Assembly: GCA_034180415.1 (NCBI GenBank)
Contig: JAXFOK010000024.1
Coordinates: 1 to 54,010 of the forward strand
DNA length: 54,010 bases
Source of the DNA: CAKMMH01 sp927798255
GTDB taxonomy: Bacteria; Bdellovibrionota_C; UBA2361; CAKMMH01
Reading direction: 5' to 3'
Shown: positions 8,483-16,269 of the stretch, one piece after another
Layout of the letters: the number at the start of each line of letters is the position of its first letter
Position numbering within the stretch: the stretch's first letter is position 1
Program-made: the position numbers and the translations under genes
Notes under the pieces: generated by a model
Told to the model about the DNA's origin: nothing
Databases searched by the model: none
What the model saw: only the letters and a program-made list of their open reading frames with translations

Positions 8483-9499
8483 TTATATATCCCATCTTGG
8501 ATAAACTTCAGCATTCAAATCAATAAATTTTTTCTCTAAAAACATCTTTGCAGCTAAATACGAAACCATTGCTCCATTATCTTGGCAATGAGTAAAATTA
8601 GGACAATATAATTTAACATTCCTTAATTCCCCTAATCTTTTTCTTAAGCATTTATTTGCAGCAACACCCCCTGCAAGTACTATGTTTTTAAAATCTGATG
8701 TCTTTAATATTTTTTTTGTCTTATATAAAATTGCATCTATAATCGAGTCTTGGATAGCATAACAAAGACTTGCCTTTACATAGTCATCTTTTAACTTATC
8801 TTCAAATTTTTTTACAAGAAGTGAAATAGCAGTTTTAAGTCCTGAAAAACTAAATCCTTCTGCTTCACGCATAACTTTTGGAAGATCAAAATTAATAAAG
8901 TTTTCGCTATCTTTATCTATACTATCTGCAAGCTTTGATAGCGCTGCTCCTCCTGGATATTCAAAACCTATAAGATTTGCAGACTTATCAAAAGCTTCCC
9001 CCGCAGCATCATCAATTGTTCTTGTTAATACTACCATATCGTTAAGAGAATTAACTTTAACAATTTCTGTATGACCACCTGATACGACAATTGCTAAAAA
9101 TGGAAAATTAAGTTCTTCATTATCAAGCATGCTAGCCATAATGTGAGCTTTAATATGATGAACACCGATAAGAGGTTTATTTAAAGAAAAACTTAACCCT
9201 TTTGCAAAATTTACTCCCATTAACAGTGAACCTTTAAGCCCTGGGCCTTCCGTAACTCCTATAGCACTAAAATCATTTGGCTTTAAATTATTTCTATTTA
9301 AAATTTCATTAAATAAAATAGGTAAATTTTTAAGATGAAGTCTTGAAGCGACCTCTGGAACGACCCCGCCATATTCTTTGTGAATATCTATTTGAGAAGA
9401 TAGCACCTCATCAACTAAAAAAATCTTATCATTTTCTATTTTGCAAATAGCAATTCCAGTGTCGTCACAACTTGTTTCAATTCCTAAAATATAATCCAT
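8483..9499 (-). CDS. tsaD: tRNA threonylcarbamoyladenosine synthase subunit TsaD
   Basis: TsaD transfers the threonylcarbamoyl group to A37 of ANN-decoding tRNAs, together with TsaB and TsaE. At 338 residues it is full length. It shows the ASKHA start DYILGIETSCDDTGIAI, the metal-binding HIKAHIMAS histidines near 110, SGGHTEIV, GEAFDKSANLIGFEYPGG, and the C-terminal LAGGVAANKCLR and HCQDNGAMVS motifs. No tsaB or tsaE is in the window. The ATG at 9499 directly precedes the invariant region, so the start is secure. Confidence 0.97.
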   Translation of the reverse strand: MDYILGIETSCDDTGIAICKIENDKIFLVDEVLSSQIDIHKEYGGVVPEVASRLHLKNLPILFNEILNRNNLKPNDFSAIGVTEGPGLKGSLLMGVNFAKGLSFSLNKPLIGVHHIKAHIMASMLDNEELNFPFLAIVVSGGHTEIVKVNSLNDMVVLTRTIDDAAGEAFDKSANLIGFEYPGGAALSKLADSIDKDSENFINFDLPKVMREAEGFSFSGLKTAISLLVKKFEDKLKDDYVKASLCYAIQDSIIDAILYKTKKILKTSDFKNIVLAGGVAANKCLRKRLGELRNVKLYCPNFTHCQDNGAMVSYLAAKMFLEKKFIDLNAEVYPRWDI

Positions 9500-9588
9500 T
9501 TTTTAATTATACGATTTTTTTAGAAAATAAAAAATATTCTTGTATAAGATTTTAATTTATAGGAAAATATAGAAATAGTTTTATAATG

Positions 9589-9608
9589 CCCCCCATTTTT
9601 GGGGGGGG
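9589..9608 (+). promoter_or_regulatory. C6/G8 hairpin in the leader of the 9638 gene
   Basis: CCCCCC, ATTTTT and GGGGGGGG make a strong short hairpin about 30 bp before the ATG at 9638 and 90 bp from the divergent tsaD start. There is no following T-run on either strand, so it is not a normal terminator. It may be a leader hairpin or a stop for readthrough. Confidence 0.4.
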
Positions 9609-9637
9609 AAGTTTTACACGCTGAGCAAAGGAGTTTT

Positions 9638-10039
9638 ATGCTTATGCAACGCGACGAAGGTTTGTTTCCCCAAAAGGGTGTCCCCCTCGAGGAACATGGA
9701 AGTGATAACGATTATTGGGATGATTGGAAAAAAAAGCGACAAGACGGATGGCGAAGAAGACGAGGCGATGAGCCTCGGAATGCAAGTCAAAACGCAGCCA
9801 AAGAGGAAATCCTCGAAAACGGCGGCTGCTGCGAATCTCTCGCCAGTCCTAGCCTGAAAATGGCAAAACGTCTGAACGTTAAAGTCCAATCGGAAAGGAT
9901 TGAAAAAGTCCAAATCCGAAAGGGCAACAAGACGAAAATAAAGACTAGGAAGGTTCCCGCTCCCCAAAAAGGGACTGGTCGCAGATTGCGCGAGTCTATC
10001 CGCCGCCAGGAAGACCAGCGAATAATCGCCCTTTACTAA
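9638..10039 (+). CDS. Unknown very basic small protein (accessory, GC-richer)
   Basis: A 133-residue frame opens at ATG 9638 with a good ribosome-binding site (AAAGGAG) and ends at TAA, followed by an intrinsic terminator. The protein is strongly basic (KKKRQDGWRRRR; later RKGNKTKIKTRK) and matches no family I know. DNA here is clearly richer in G+C than the flanks. A second frame overlaps it: ATG 9696, preceded by GAGGAAC, gives 53 residues (MEVITIIGMIGKKSDK and a Ala/Lys-rich end) to TGA at 9855-9857. Both readings are plausible, so the true protein is uncertain. The transcription unit itself is well supported. Confidence 0.5.
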   Translation: MLMQRDEGLFPQKGVPLEEHGSDNDYWDDWKKKRQDGWRRRRGDEPRNASQNAAKEEILENGGCCESLASPSLKMAKRLNVKVQSERIEKVQIRKGNKTKIKTRKVPAPQKGTGRRLRESIRRQEDQRIIALY

Positions 10040-10052
10040 GTACCAAGCTCAG

Positions 10053-10089
10053 AGCGTCATAGGTTTTTATCCTCATTGCGCTTTTTTTA
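10053..10089 (+). terminator. Intrinsic terminator after the 9638 gene
   Basis: AGCG with an imperfect extension pairs with CGCT across the loop (AGCGTCATAGG to CCTCATTGCGCT), followed directly by seven T. It begins 14 bp after the stop of the plus-strand gene. Confidence 0.65.
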
Positions 10090-10225
10090 TATACCTACTT
10101 CTAACATGAATTCAATTATCCACTTATTATTTTAGGTATTTTATTCTTTATATGTATTTTACTTATTAATTTCAATTTTGAAAATATTAGGAAATTTTCT
10201 TTTAGTGATAATAATAAAATGATTG

Positions 10226-10279
10226 AAAAAATGAATGTCACGAGGCAAAGTTTTACTCCTATAAAAACCCTGACATTCA
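10226..10279 (-). terminator. Intrinsic terminator after the 10348 gene
   Basis: On the minus strand TGAATGTCA and TGACATTCA form a 9-bp perfect stem, followed by TTTTTTC. It lies about 70 bp beyond the stop of the minus-strand gene at 10348 and supports that gene and its strand. Confidence 0.7.
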
Positions 10280-10347
10280 TCCATCCCTTATCCAAAAAAA
10301 TCATAATGAAAATCAAAAGATAAGAGATATATCAATGTGTGCTAGAA

Positions 10348-10584
10348 TTACCTCAGAACACGTCCCTTTTTGCACAAGAAGCGCACGACCCGAGCGAACG
10401 AGTAAACGCTGTTTACGCTCTTGAGACGTTCTCGAATGTCTTCCTTGGTGAGATGAATCTCTTGTCCAAACAGCTCTTCGATGAAATCGGCGAACTTTTT
10501 GATCCCCTCGCGTCTCGAGACATTGCTTTCACGCTTACTCATGCGACAGGCCCTGTGGTGATGCTCACAATTGTAATGATTCAC
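10348..10584 (-). CDS. Unknown small His/Cys- and Arg/Lys-rich protein (accessory)
   Basis: The likely start is GTG at 10584, preceded by AAGGA at 7-nt spacing, giving 78 residues. The N-terminus is rich in His and Cys (NHYNCEHHHRACR). The rest is a helical, basic stretch (IKKFADFIEELFGQEIHL, then IRERLKSVNSVYSFARVV) that could be a small DNA-binding fold, an inference only. The frame is open further upstream, but there is no ribosome-binding site there and it runs into the flagellin terminator. A promoter-like TTTACA-N17-TATTCT lies upstream. Codons such as TCG, CTC, GTC and CGT contrast with the neighbouring core genes. It is convergent with the 9638 gene. Confidence 0.55.
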   Translation of the reverse strand: MNHYNCEHHHRACRMSKRESNVSRREGIKKFADFIEELFGQEIHLTKEDIRERLKSVNSVYSFARVVRFLCKKGRVLR

Positions 10585-10697
10585 TGTAGATTCCTTATGA
10601 CTTCTACACTTATTGATTAGATGAGATAAAACCTGCTTTTTACAAGTCCTACCCCGTGACATATTTATAGAATAACAAATATTAAAATTTCTGTAAA

Positions 10698-10737
10698 CAA
10701 AAAAAATGCGAGACATTTTGTTATAAACATCTCGCAT
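10698..10737 (-). terminator. Intrinsic terminator of the flagellin gene
   Basis: On the minus strand ATGCGAGA and TCTCGCAT form a perfect 8-bp stem followed by eight T. It is about 55 bp past the flagellin stop. The T-run overlaps the -35 region (TTTACA) proposed for the next gene. Confidence 0.85.
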
Positions 10738-10792
10738 AAAAAAAATAAGTAGGAATTTTAAAATAAAGATATGAAAAATTTATTTCTATTAA

Positions 10793-11593
10793 TTATCCTA
10801 ACAATTTAGCAACTAAATCTTTTTGTAAATTGCTAGTTTGTGCATACATGGCAGTAGCTGCATTACTTCTAATGTTTGCACTTGTCATTTTAGATACCGC
10901 ATCTGCTACATCAACATCTCTAATTCTTGAAAGAGCAGCTTCCTCTCCTTCAATTCTAGTTGTTATGTTTTGCATATTTGCTAATATTCTACTTTCTTGC
11001 GCCCCAAGATTTCCTCTAGCAGAAGTAATTTCTTGAATATGTGTTTTTAAAGGTTCAAGTGCAGCTTGTGCGCCTGCTTGAGTAGAAATATCTTGAGTTG
11101 CTACTCTTGAAATTGTCCCAGTTACATCAACCCCCTGAATAGCTGTTTGGCTATTAGGATCTGATGTATTTCCACTTTGAATTACAATATCATCATTTGT
11201 GATAAGCTTCTTTCCATTAAATTCGGTTGTATCGACTATTCTTTGTGACTCTTGAGCTAATTGTTGATACTCTTCATTTAATGCAGCACGCTGAGTATCA
11301 CTTAAAGTACCATTTGCTGATTGAGTTGCAAGCTCTTGCATTCTAATTGAAATGTCGCTAAGTTGGCTTAATGAGCCGTCCATAATAGATAACGCCGATA
11401 TTCCATCATTTGAATTTCTATTTCCGATAGATAATGTGGCTGTGCTAGCTTCTAGTGCATTCATAATAGCTAAACCAGCAGCGTCATCTGATGCTCTATT
11501 GATTCTTTTTCCTGATGCTAATTTTTCCGATAATTTATTTAGATAATTTAGATTTTTATTTAATACATTTGAAATGCTTCCGTCTTTTGCCAT
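10793..11593 (-). CDS. fliC: Flagellin (compact form)
   Basis: Flagellin is the filament subunit, exported through the flagellar channel with FliS as chaperone. At 266 residues this is a short flagellin holding little more than the conserved core. The N-terminal D0/D1 region has KLSEKLASGKRINRASDDAAGLAI, then SIMDGSLSQLSDI and RMQELATQSANGTLSD. The C-terminal D1/D0 region has LGAQESRI, then SRIRDVDVADAVSKMT and the final LQKDLVAKLLG. The linker (about 120-180) is small, so D2/D3 are absent. The ATG has a strong AAGGAG site, a sigma28-type -10 lies about 45 bp upstream, and a terminator follows. fliS is 22 kb away. Confidence 0.95.
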   Translation of the reverse strand: MAKDGSISNVLNKNLNYLNKLSEKLASGKRINRASDDAAGLAIMNALEASTATLSIGNRNSNDGISALSIMDGSLSQLSDISIRMQELATQSANGTLSDTQRAALNEEYQQLAQESQRIVDTTEFNGKKLITNDDIVIQSGNTSDPNSQTAIQGVDVTGTISRVATQDISTQAGAQAALEPLKTHIQEITSARGNLGAQESRILANMQNITTRIEGEEAALSRIRDVDVADAVSKMTSANIRSNAATAMYAQTSNLQKDLVAKLLG

Positions 11594-11637
11594 AATTCCT
11601 ACTCCTTGTTTTTAATATAAAAAGATATAGCAACCAT

Positions 11638-11665
11638 ATATCGGCATCGCTTTTAATATAAATAC
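11638..11665 (-). promoter_or_regulatory. Sigma28-type promoter of flagellin
   Basis: On the minus strand GCCGATAT (11645-11638) matches 7 of 8 positions of the FliA -10 consensus GCCGATAA. The -35 side (TATTTATA at N11) is weak. It lies about 45 bp upstream of the flagellin ATG. FliA control of flagellin is usual. Confidence 0.6.
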
Positions 11666-11878
11666 TGCTAGCGATACTAAATATAAAAGACACATCAAAA
11701 AATAAGTAGAATAAAAAGGGGGCAGTCTACTTACTCTTTTACACATCTTTAAAGCGTATATCCTCTTACTTCAAGTGAGGGAATCGGAACATAAGGTAAA
11801 AACTTTACATTTTGAATCTTTAAAAAATAAAAACATTTAAATAACATTTTTTAACACTAATTTCTCGAATACTTAATT

Positions 11879-12271
11879 ATGAATGAAATTTTTATTACCA
11901 TAATTATCTTTGTAACTATTGGATTTTTCGGGGTTTTAAATTTAAATACGCTTAATGATAAATTTACTCTAGAAAAAGAAGCCACAAGCATTTTTAACGA
12001 GTTAAATAACATTAATTTAAAATATAATCTAGAAACATGCTTAAAGAAAACCGACAATTATTTTGAAATATTTGAAAAAGATAGCTTAAAAACTTTAAAA
12101 AACTTTAAAATTAATAATAAAATCTTCACTTCGATGTCAACAAAACAAATATGTTGCTATGAAGCTATATCTTGCACACCTAGCACACTAACATTAACCC
12201 TTAACAATTTTACATGTAAAATAACTATTTCATTAAGAGGTCAAATAAAGAAATTATGCAACAAGGAATAA
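11879..12271 (+). CDS. Pilin-like protein without a visible leader peptide
   Basis: This 130-residue protein begins MNEIFITIIIFVTIGFFGVLN and continues into an amphipathic helix (DKFTLEKEATSIFNELNNIN) like the N-terminal helix of GspH/PilE-type pseudopilins. It lacks the usual short basic leader and Gly before the hydrophobic helix. The upstream frame closes with TAA at 11858-11860, leaving no room for a leader. The C-terminal half has five or six Cys (ICCYEAISC and others) that could form disulfides. It is the first of four overlapping genes. Either the leader was lost or an unusual start is used. Confidence 0.6.
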   Translation: MNEIFITIIIFVTIGFFGVLNLNTLNDKFTLEKEATSIFNELNNINLKYNLETCLKKTDNYFEIFEKDSLKTLKNFKINNKIFTSMSTKQICCYEAISCTPSTLTLTLNNFTCKITISLRGQIKKLCNKE

Positions 12272-12492
12272 CAATTTTAGAATTTTTAATTTCAGTAGTT
12301 CTTATGATGCTAGTAGTACCTTGCATAATAAATTCGTCACTTAAAGATTATAAAATTCAATCTCAAAACAAATTAAAATTTTTAGACAAATTAAATTTTG
12401 AAGCCCAAAGCTGTCAAAATAAATCTTACAATGGTTTTAATATTTTAAAATGTGAAAACAAAAACAATGAGATTTTTTATAAGATTAAATAA
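12256..12492 (+). CDS. Short type IV pilin-like (pseudopilin) protein
   Basis: The N-terminus MQQG-ITILEFLISVVLMML is a clear class III prepilin signal: a short leader ending in Gly, then a hydrophobic helix with Glu at +5. PilD-type peptidase would cleave after Gly4. At 78 residues it is much shorter than most minor pilins (GspI and PilV are about 120-150). The body contains two Cys. It overlaps the preceding gene by 16 bp and the next by about 26, which indicates tight translational coupling. Confidence 0.75.
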   Translation: MQQGITILEFLISVVLMMLVVPCIINSSLKDYKIQSQNKLKFLDKLNFEAQSCQNKSYNGFNILKCENKNNEIFYKIK

Positions 12493-13354
12493 TAAACATA
12501 AAGGTTTTACATATTTTGATACACTACTTAGCCTTACATTAAGTATAAGTATTCTTTTAAGTATTGTCATTTTAACAAAACTTCAATTTAATGATTTTTA
12601 CAAAGCAAAAGAATATTTTCATAAAATATATGTAACATCAAAAATAAACTTATTGATGCTAAAAATTATGAAAGATATAGATTTTCATAATTTTAAAATT
12701 TTACCAATTATTCATAATAACAAGGTAAGTTATAAAGATGGCACTCTTAGCAATATCTCAAAAAGAAATGATAGTCTTTCAAAAGAAATAGATAGCGACG
12801 CTATAACATATTTAAAACTAAACACTAACAATTTATTAAAAACTTTACATTACAAAAGTGGTTCATTTTACGTTTGTCCATTTTTTAAGAAAAAAGTTTC
12901 TATTAATGATACGCGTACATATTTAGCATTAACAACTGATGATTTTTTTGAAGTTGAGTTAAATATTGTTAAGGATAAAAATTGTTTTATTACAAAAGTT
13001 ACAAATACAAAAAGTATATTAACAAACCAAGCTCCAAATAATATTAAATTTATCGCTTTTATTCCAATAGAGTCAACTTACACAATATATCTAGCAAACA
13101 ATAAAACCCTTCGCTATGTTACGCATAAAAATAATGAAATAGTAGAAAATCAGCCTATTATGCAAAATATTTATAAAATTAAATTTAAAAATTCATTTAA
13201 AGATAATTTTTACAATCTTTCTTGTAAATTAAAGATTTATGAAAATGACAAAAATGAGATTTTAATATCACGTGACAATTTACTCATAAGACAAGATATG
13301 TTTAATTTCGTGTCATATATAAATAATAATGATAATGATTATGAAAAAAGTTAA
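12467..13354 (+). CDS. Pseudopilin-like minor subunit (GspJ/PilW size class)
   Basis: From ATG 12467 the protein has 295 residues. Its leader MRFFIRLNNKHKG is followed by FTYFDTLLSLTLSISILLSIVIL. This is the prepilin pattern with Asp rather than Glu at +5. Length and position suggest a GspJ- or PilW-like minor pseudopilin, but the C-terminal body shows no family I can name. GTG at 12452 would add five residues (the alternative start). The gene overlaps the ones before and after it. No secretin, ATPase or prepilin peptidase gene is in the window. Confidence 0.7.
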   Translation: MRFFIRLNNKHKGFTYFDTLLSLTLSISILLSIVILTKLQFNDFYKAKEYFHKIYVTSKINLLMLKIMKDIDFHNFKILPIIHNNKVSYKDGTLSNISKRNDSLSKEIDSDAITYLKLNTNNLLKTLHYKSGSFYVCPFFKKKVSINDTRTYLALTTDDFFEVELNIVKDKNCFITKVTNTKSILTNQAPNNIKFIAFIPIESTYTIYLANNKTLRYVTHKNNEIVENQPIMQNIYKIKFKNSFKDNFYNLSCKLKIYENDKNEILISRDNLLIRQDMFNFVSYINNNDNDYEKS

Positions 13355-14006
13355 AAAACAAACTATTAATGAACATGGAAGTATTTTGTTTGTAGTGATA
13401 ACATTTTTATTTGTTACAGAACTTATACTTTTATTAACATTTAAGGTATATTTTTCAAGTGAGGAACTGATTATAAATCACAATATAAGCAAAAAAGAAT
13501 ATAATAATTATTTAGAACCTAAAATTACACTTTTAGATAATATAAAAACATTTCCTAGCAAAAATACTTCAAATATTGATTTTAATAATATTTTTAATGA
13601 TGCACATACATGTAAAGATAAAACCCCATTATTTACTAACAGTGATTTTGTTTCTTCAAAGTTTTGCAATCTTTCAGAACTTAAAAAAAATATATATGTA
13701 GGAAATATTATAAGTAAAAGTAATTTAATATTAACCTCTCCTACTCTTATTACATCTGGAAATATTTTAATTAATCACACGCTAACTTTAACAAGCAATA
13801 TTACTTTTATATACTCATTTGGTGACATAGAAATTAATTATTTAAAGGGAAATGATAGTGCAATGACCTATTTTGTTTACCTTGAAAGTTATACAAAAAA
13901 CATTAATATTCAAAACGATTCAAATGTTGTGGTACTTAACTCTGAGCCTTTTATTGTAAAAACAATTTTTCCACAATATAAAAAGAATATTTTATTAATA
14001 AGATAA
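13329..14006 (+). CDS. GspK/PilX-like pseudopilin candidate
   Basis: This 225-residue protein starts MIMIMKKVKKQTINEHG-SILFVVITFLFVTELILLLTF, a basic leader ending in Gly before a hydrophobic helix. There is no acidic residue at +5, as in GspK- and PilX-type subunits that cap pseudopili. The rest is Asn/Ser/Thr-rich with beta propensity and three Cys. It overlaps the preceding gene by 26 bp and closes the four-gene set. A 72-bp dispersed repeat begins a few bases after the stop. Confidence 0.65.
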   Translation: MIMIMKKVKKQTINEHGSILFVVITFLFVTELILLLTFKVYFSSEELIINHNISKKEYNNYLEPKITLLDNIKTFPSKNTSNIDFNNIFNDAHTCKDKTPLFTNSDFVSSKFCNLSELKKNIYVGNIISKSNLILTSPTLITSGNILINHTLTLTSNITFIYSFGDIEINYLKGNDSAMTYFVYLESYTKNINIQNDSNVVVLNSEPFIVKTIFPQYKKNILLIR

Positions 14007-14014
14007 TTAACTTT

Positions 14015-14088
14015 AAGAAGCACTGATTAATTCAAAATATCCCGCAATGGAACAACTAAATTTTGCATTAATAAGTATTTCCTTAACT
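14015..14088. repeat. Palindromic dispersed repeat, copy 1
   Basis: The sequence GAAGCACTGATTAATTC to ATTAATAAGTATTTCC is about 80% identical to 48710-48782 over about 72 bp. The two ends are imperfect inverted repeats (GAAGCACTGATTAAT against ATTAATAAGTATTTC), like a small MITE or REP-type element. It sits exactly between the convergent pseudopilin and ispH genes and touches the ispH stop codon. Confidence 0.8.
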
Positions 14089-15218
14089 TAAAAACTTTCA
14101 AGCTTTTTTATAACTTTTTCTATAAGGATATCAGGGCAACTAGCCCCGGCTATTATTCCAATTTTTGAAACATTATTTAAATAATTTTTTATAATTTTTT
14201 CTTCTTTTAAAATTGTATCAAATGATAAAACTTCATCTTTTGAAATAAGGCTATCACTATCTTTAATAAAAAACGTATTTTCATTTACCTTCTTTGCAAT
14301 TTTATAAAGATTTGTCGTATTAGATGAGTTAAAGCCACCTACTACTAAAACTATATCTAATTTTTCTTGCATTAATCTTTTTACAGAAGCTTGATTTTTA
14401 GATGTTGCATAACAAAGAGTATTTCCGATATCTATAAAATCGTTATTTGTTTCAATCAACGCATTTTTTATAATTTGAGAAATTTCCTGAGTATCCTCTG
14501 CAAGCATTGTAGTTTGATTTACAATTCCAATTTTCTTTAAATGTTTGTCATAATCAAAATTATCAGTTATAACTTTTTGAAATTTATTATAAAAATCTAC
14601 CCTTGAAACATTTCCCTTTATAGAATTAGCTAAAAACTCAGCTTCAAGTTTATCTTTGATTACAATTACTGGTCCGTATTCTTTTGCTTGCGAAAACGTT
14701 GCTTTTGTTTCTTCATGATTAAACTTTCCATGAATCATAATAGTAGCATTTTGAAGTCCAATTTTTTTTGAAGCTTCCCAGACTTTTTTAACGAACGGAC
14801 AACATGCGTCATAAATATTTTCTTTTTTAATCTTATCATTTAATATCTTATAAATCTGAGTTGTCGTACCAAATGCTGGAATAATGCATGTATCATCGCT
14901 AGCTAACTTATCGTACGGAATTAATTGCTTATTGGTTTTATCAAAAATAAATTTTACTCCCTCATTTATTAGAGCATCATTAATATTTTGATTGTGAATA
15001 ACTTCGCTTAACAAATATATATTTTTAGATTTATTGTCATGTATAGCATCAGAAACTATCTTCATCGCGTTTCTAACACCAAAACAGAACCCAAAGGATT
15101 TAGGAAGAAAAATTTCAAAATTTTTAAGCTTTATATTTATTGGTAAAAAATCTTTAGTGTCATTATGTGATTTTCTGATTTCTTCTAAAAAACGAGATTC
15201 ATAATTTTCAAAAAACAA
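14088..15218 (-). CDS. ispH: 4-hydroxy-3-methylbut-2-enyl diphosphate reductase
   Basis: IspH performs the last step of the MEP isoprenoid pathway with a [4Fe-4S] cluster. The three cluster cysteines are visible in FGFCFGVRNA, ACCPFVKKVW and GNTLCYATSKNQ. Substrate-binding motifs EVIHN, HGKFNHEET, NQTTMLAEDTQ and GGFNSSNTTNL are present. At 376 residues it is longer than most (about 300-320) through an N-terminal extension of about 30 residues and some inserts. The start is TTG, preceded by AAGGAG. It lies 33 bp after a LamG-type gene and may be co-transcribed with it. Confidence 0.93.
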   Translation of the reverse strand: MFFENYESRFLEEIRKSHNDTKDFLPINIKLKNFEIFLPKSFGFCFGVRNAMKIVSDAIHDNKSKNIYLLSEVIHNQNINDALINEGVKFIFDKTNKQLIPYDKLASDDTCIIPAFGTTTQIYKILNDKIKKENIYDACCPFVKKVWEASKKIGLQNATIMIHGKFNHEETKATFSQAKEYGPVIVIKDKLEAEFLANSIKGNVSRVDFYNKFQKVITDNFDYDKHLKKIGIVNQTTMLAEDTQEISQIIKNALIETNNDFIDIGNTLCYATSKNQASVKRLMQEKLDIVLVVGGFNSSNTTNLYKIAKKVNENTFFIKDSDSLISKDEVLSFDTILKEEKIIKNYLNNVSKIGIIAGASCPDILIEKVIKKLESF

Positions 15219-15251
15219 TTTTTAATTACTCCTTCTTGATGAGAATTTAAA

Positions 15252-16112
15252 TTATATTTCACTATCTTGCTCTATATCATTTTTATTTTTTGCTTTAGAA
15301 GATTTTCCGACCTTCAATACTTTTAAACTATTTTTACTTAAATCATTTTCCCCGCCGACAGTCCAAAAGATAACTTCATCATCTTTGTATATACTTGGTA
15401 TATTTTGAGGACTATCAAAATTTGCTTTTATTAAATCTTCTAAATTTTTTTCTGTATTTGATGAATTAATTATAGAAATTGTTCCTACCCTTCCATCAAA
15501 TAATTGAGTAATAAGAGAGCCAACTCTAAATGAACTTTTACTTGCTGGAAGTGCTGACACTTTGTATGCACCAATAAGTTTTGTTACGACCTCATTATTA
15601 AGCTCATACGTATAATGAAAAGCAAGATGCTTATTTGAAGTAAAACTAACTGTAAACATAAACCAAGTACCAGGAACGAGTGGAATTTCACCGAAAGTAT
15701 ACCATCTTCCATTATTATTTATGTCTTGCCAGAAAACGCTTCCTCTAAATCCAGTAGATGAATTTTTTTCAATAGCAAGGGCATACCCTTGTTTATAAGC
15801 GGTAGTTGCATCATATTTGGTTATTAAGATAACTTTTTCACCATCTTTTGGAAGTTTTCTAAACTTAAACCAACTTGTTAATATAAAATCTTTATTTTCT
15901 TTTGGATTTAAAAGATCTTCATCAAACACTCTCAAACTTTCCCCTGGAAGTTTAACTGAGAAAGTCTTTTTTCCAAATTTTGATTCTTTTATTTCAATTT
16001 TAGGTGAAGTAAAAAATTTAATAATACCATAAAAAATAAGTACAGGTAAAACAAAGGTTAAGACAAATATGATTGGGGATAAAATTTTTTTTAATTTATT
16101 AGATTTTTCCAT
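15252..16112 (-). CDS. Membrane-anchored LamG/concanavalin-type protein
   Basis: A 286-residue protein with one N-terminal membrane segment (about residues 13-33, PIIFVLTFVLPVLIFYGII) and an exported beta-rich domain. The central part (FILTSWFKFRKLP, then GYALAIEKNSSTGFRG, then WYTFGEIPLVPGTWFMFTVSF and FRVGSLITQLFDGRVGTISI) follows the LamG/ConA-like lectin jelly-roll pattern. Its ligand is unknown. The C-terminus is charged. It is the first gene of a likely pair with ispH. A function in the envelope is likely from the anchor, but nothing more is shown. Confidence 0.65.
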   Translation of the reverse strand: MEKSNKLKKILSPIIFVLTFVLPVLIFYGIIKFFTSPKIEIKESKFGKKTFSVKLPGESLRVFDEDLLNPKENKDFILTSWFKFRKLPKDGEKVILITKYDATTAYKQGYALAIEKNSSTGFRGSVFWQDINNNGRWYTFGEIPLVPGTWFMFTVSFTSNKHLAFHYTYELNNEVVTKLIGAYKVSALPASKSSFRVGSLITQLFDGRVGTISIINSSNTEKNLEDLIKANFDSPQNIPSIYKDDEVIFWTVGGENDLSKNSLKVLKVGKSSKAKNKNDIEQDSEI

Positions 16113-16147
16113 TTATAAAAATCAACTATTAAAAACAAGCATAAAAA

Positions 16148-16190
16148 AAAGACAAAGCTTAAAAATAATTTTAAGGAAACTTTGTCTTTT
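16148..16190 (-). terminator. Terminator of the rpsF-rplI operon
   Basis: AAAGACAAAG and CTTTGTCTTT form a 10-bp stem around a 23-nt loop, flanked by A and T runs so that it can work in both directions. It lies about 80 bp after the rplI stop. Confidence 0.8.
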
Positions 16191-16269
16191 TTTATTTTAA
16201 ATATTCGAACATAAATTGAATATAAGCAAAGAAACTAATTTTTTAGTAAAAAATTTTATGTTTTAACTA

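Noticed and set aside
9614..9967. 117-residue minus-strand frame opposite the 9638 gene
   Set aside because: The plus strand has the ribosome site and the terminator. The minus frame is the complement of Lys/Arg/Asp codons and ends in the tsaD divergent region.
10108..10322. Possible small membrane protein on either strand at 10.1-10.3 kb
   Set aside because: The region holds the terminator of the 10,348 gene, needs a frameshift on the plus strand and lacks a ribosome site on both.
10339..10620. 93-residue plus-strand frame opposite the 10348 gene
   Set aside because: The minus-strand gene has a ribosome site, a promoter-like sequence and a terminator; the plus frame has none.
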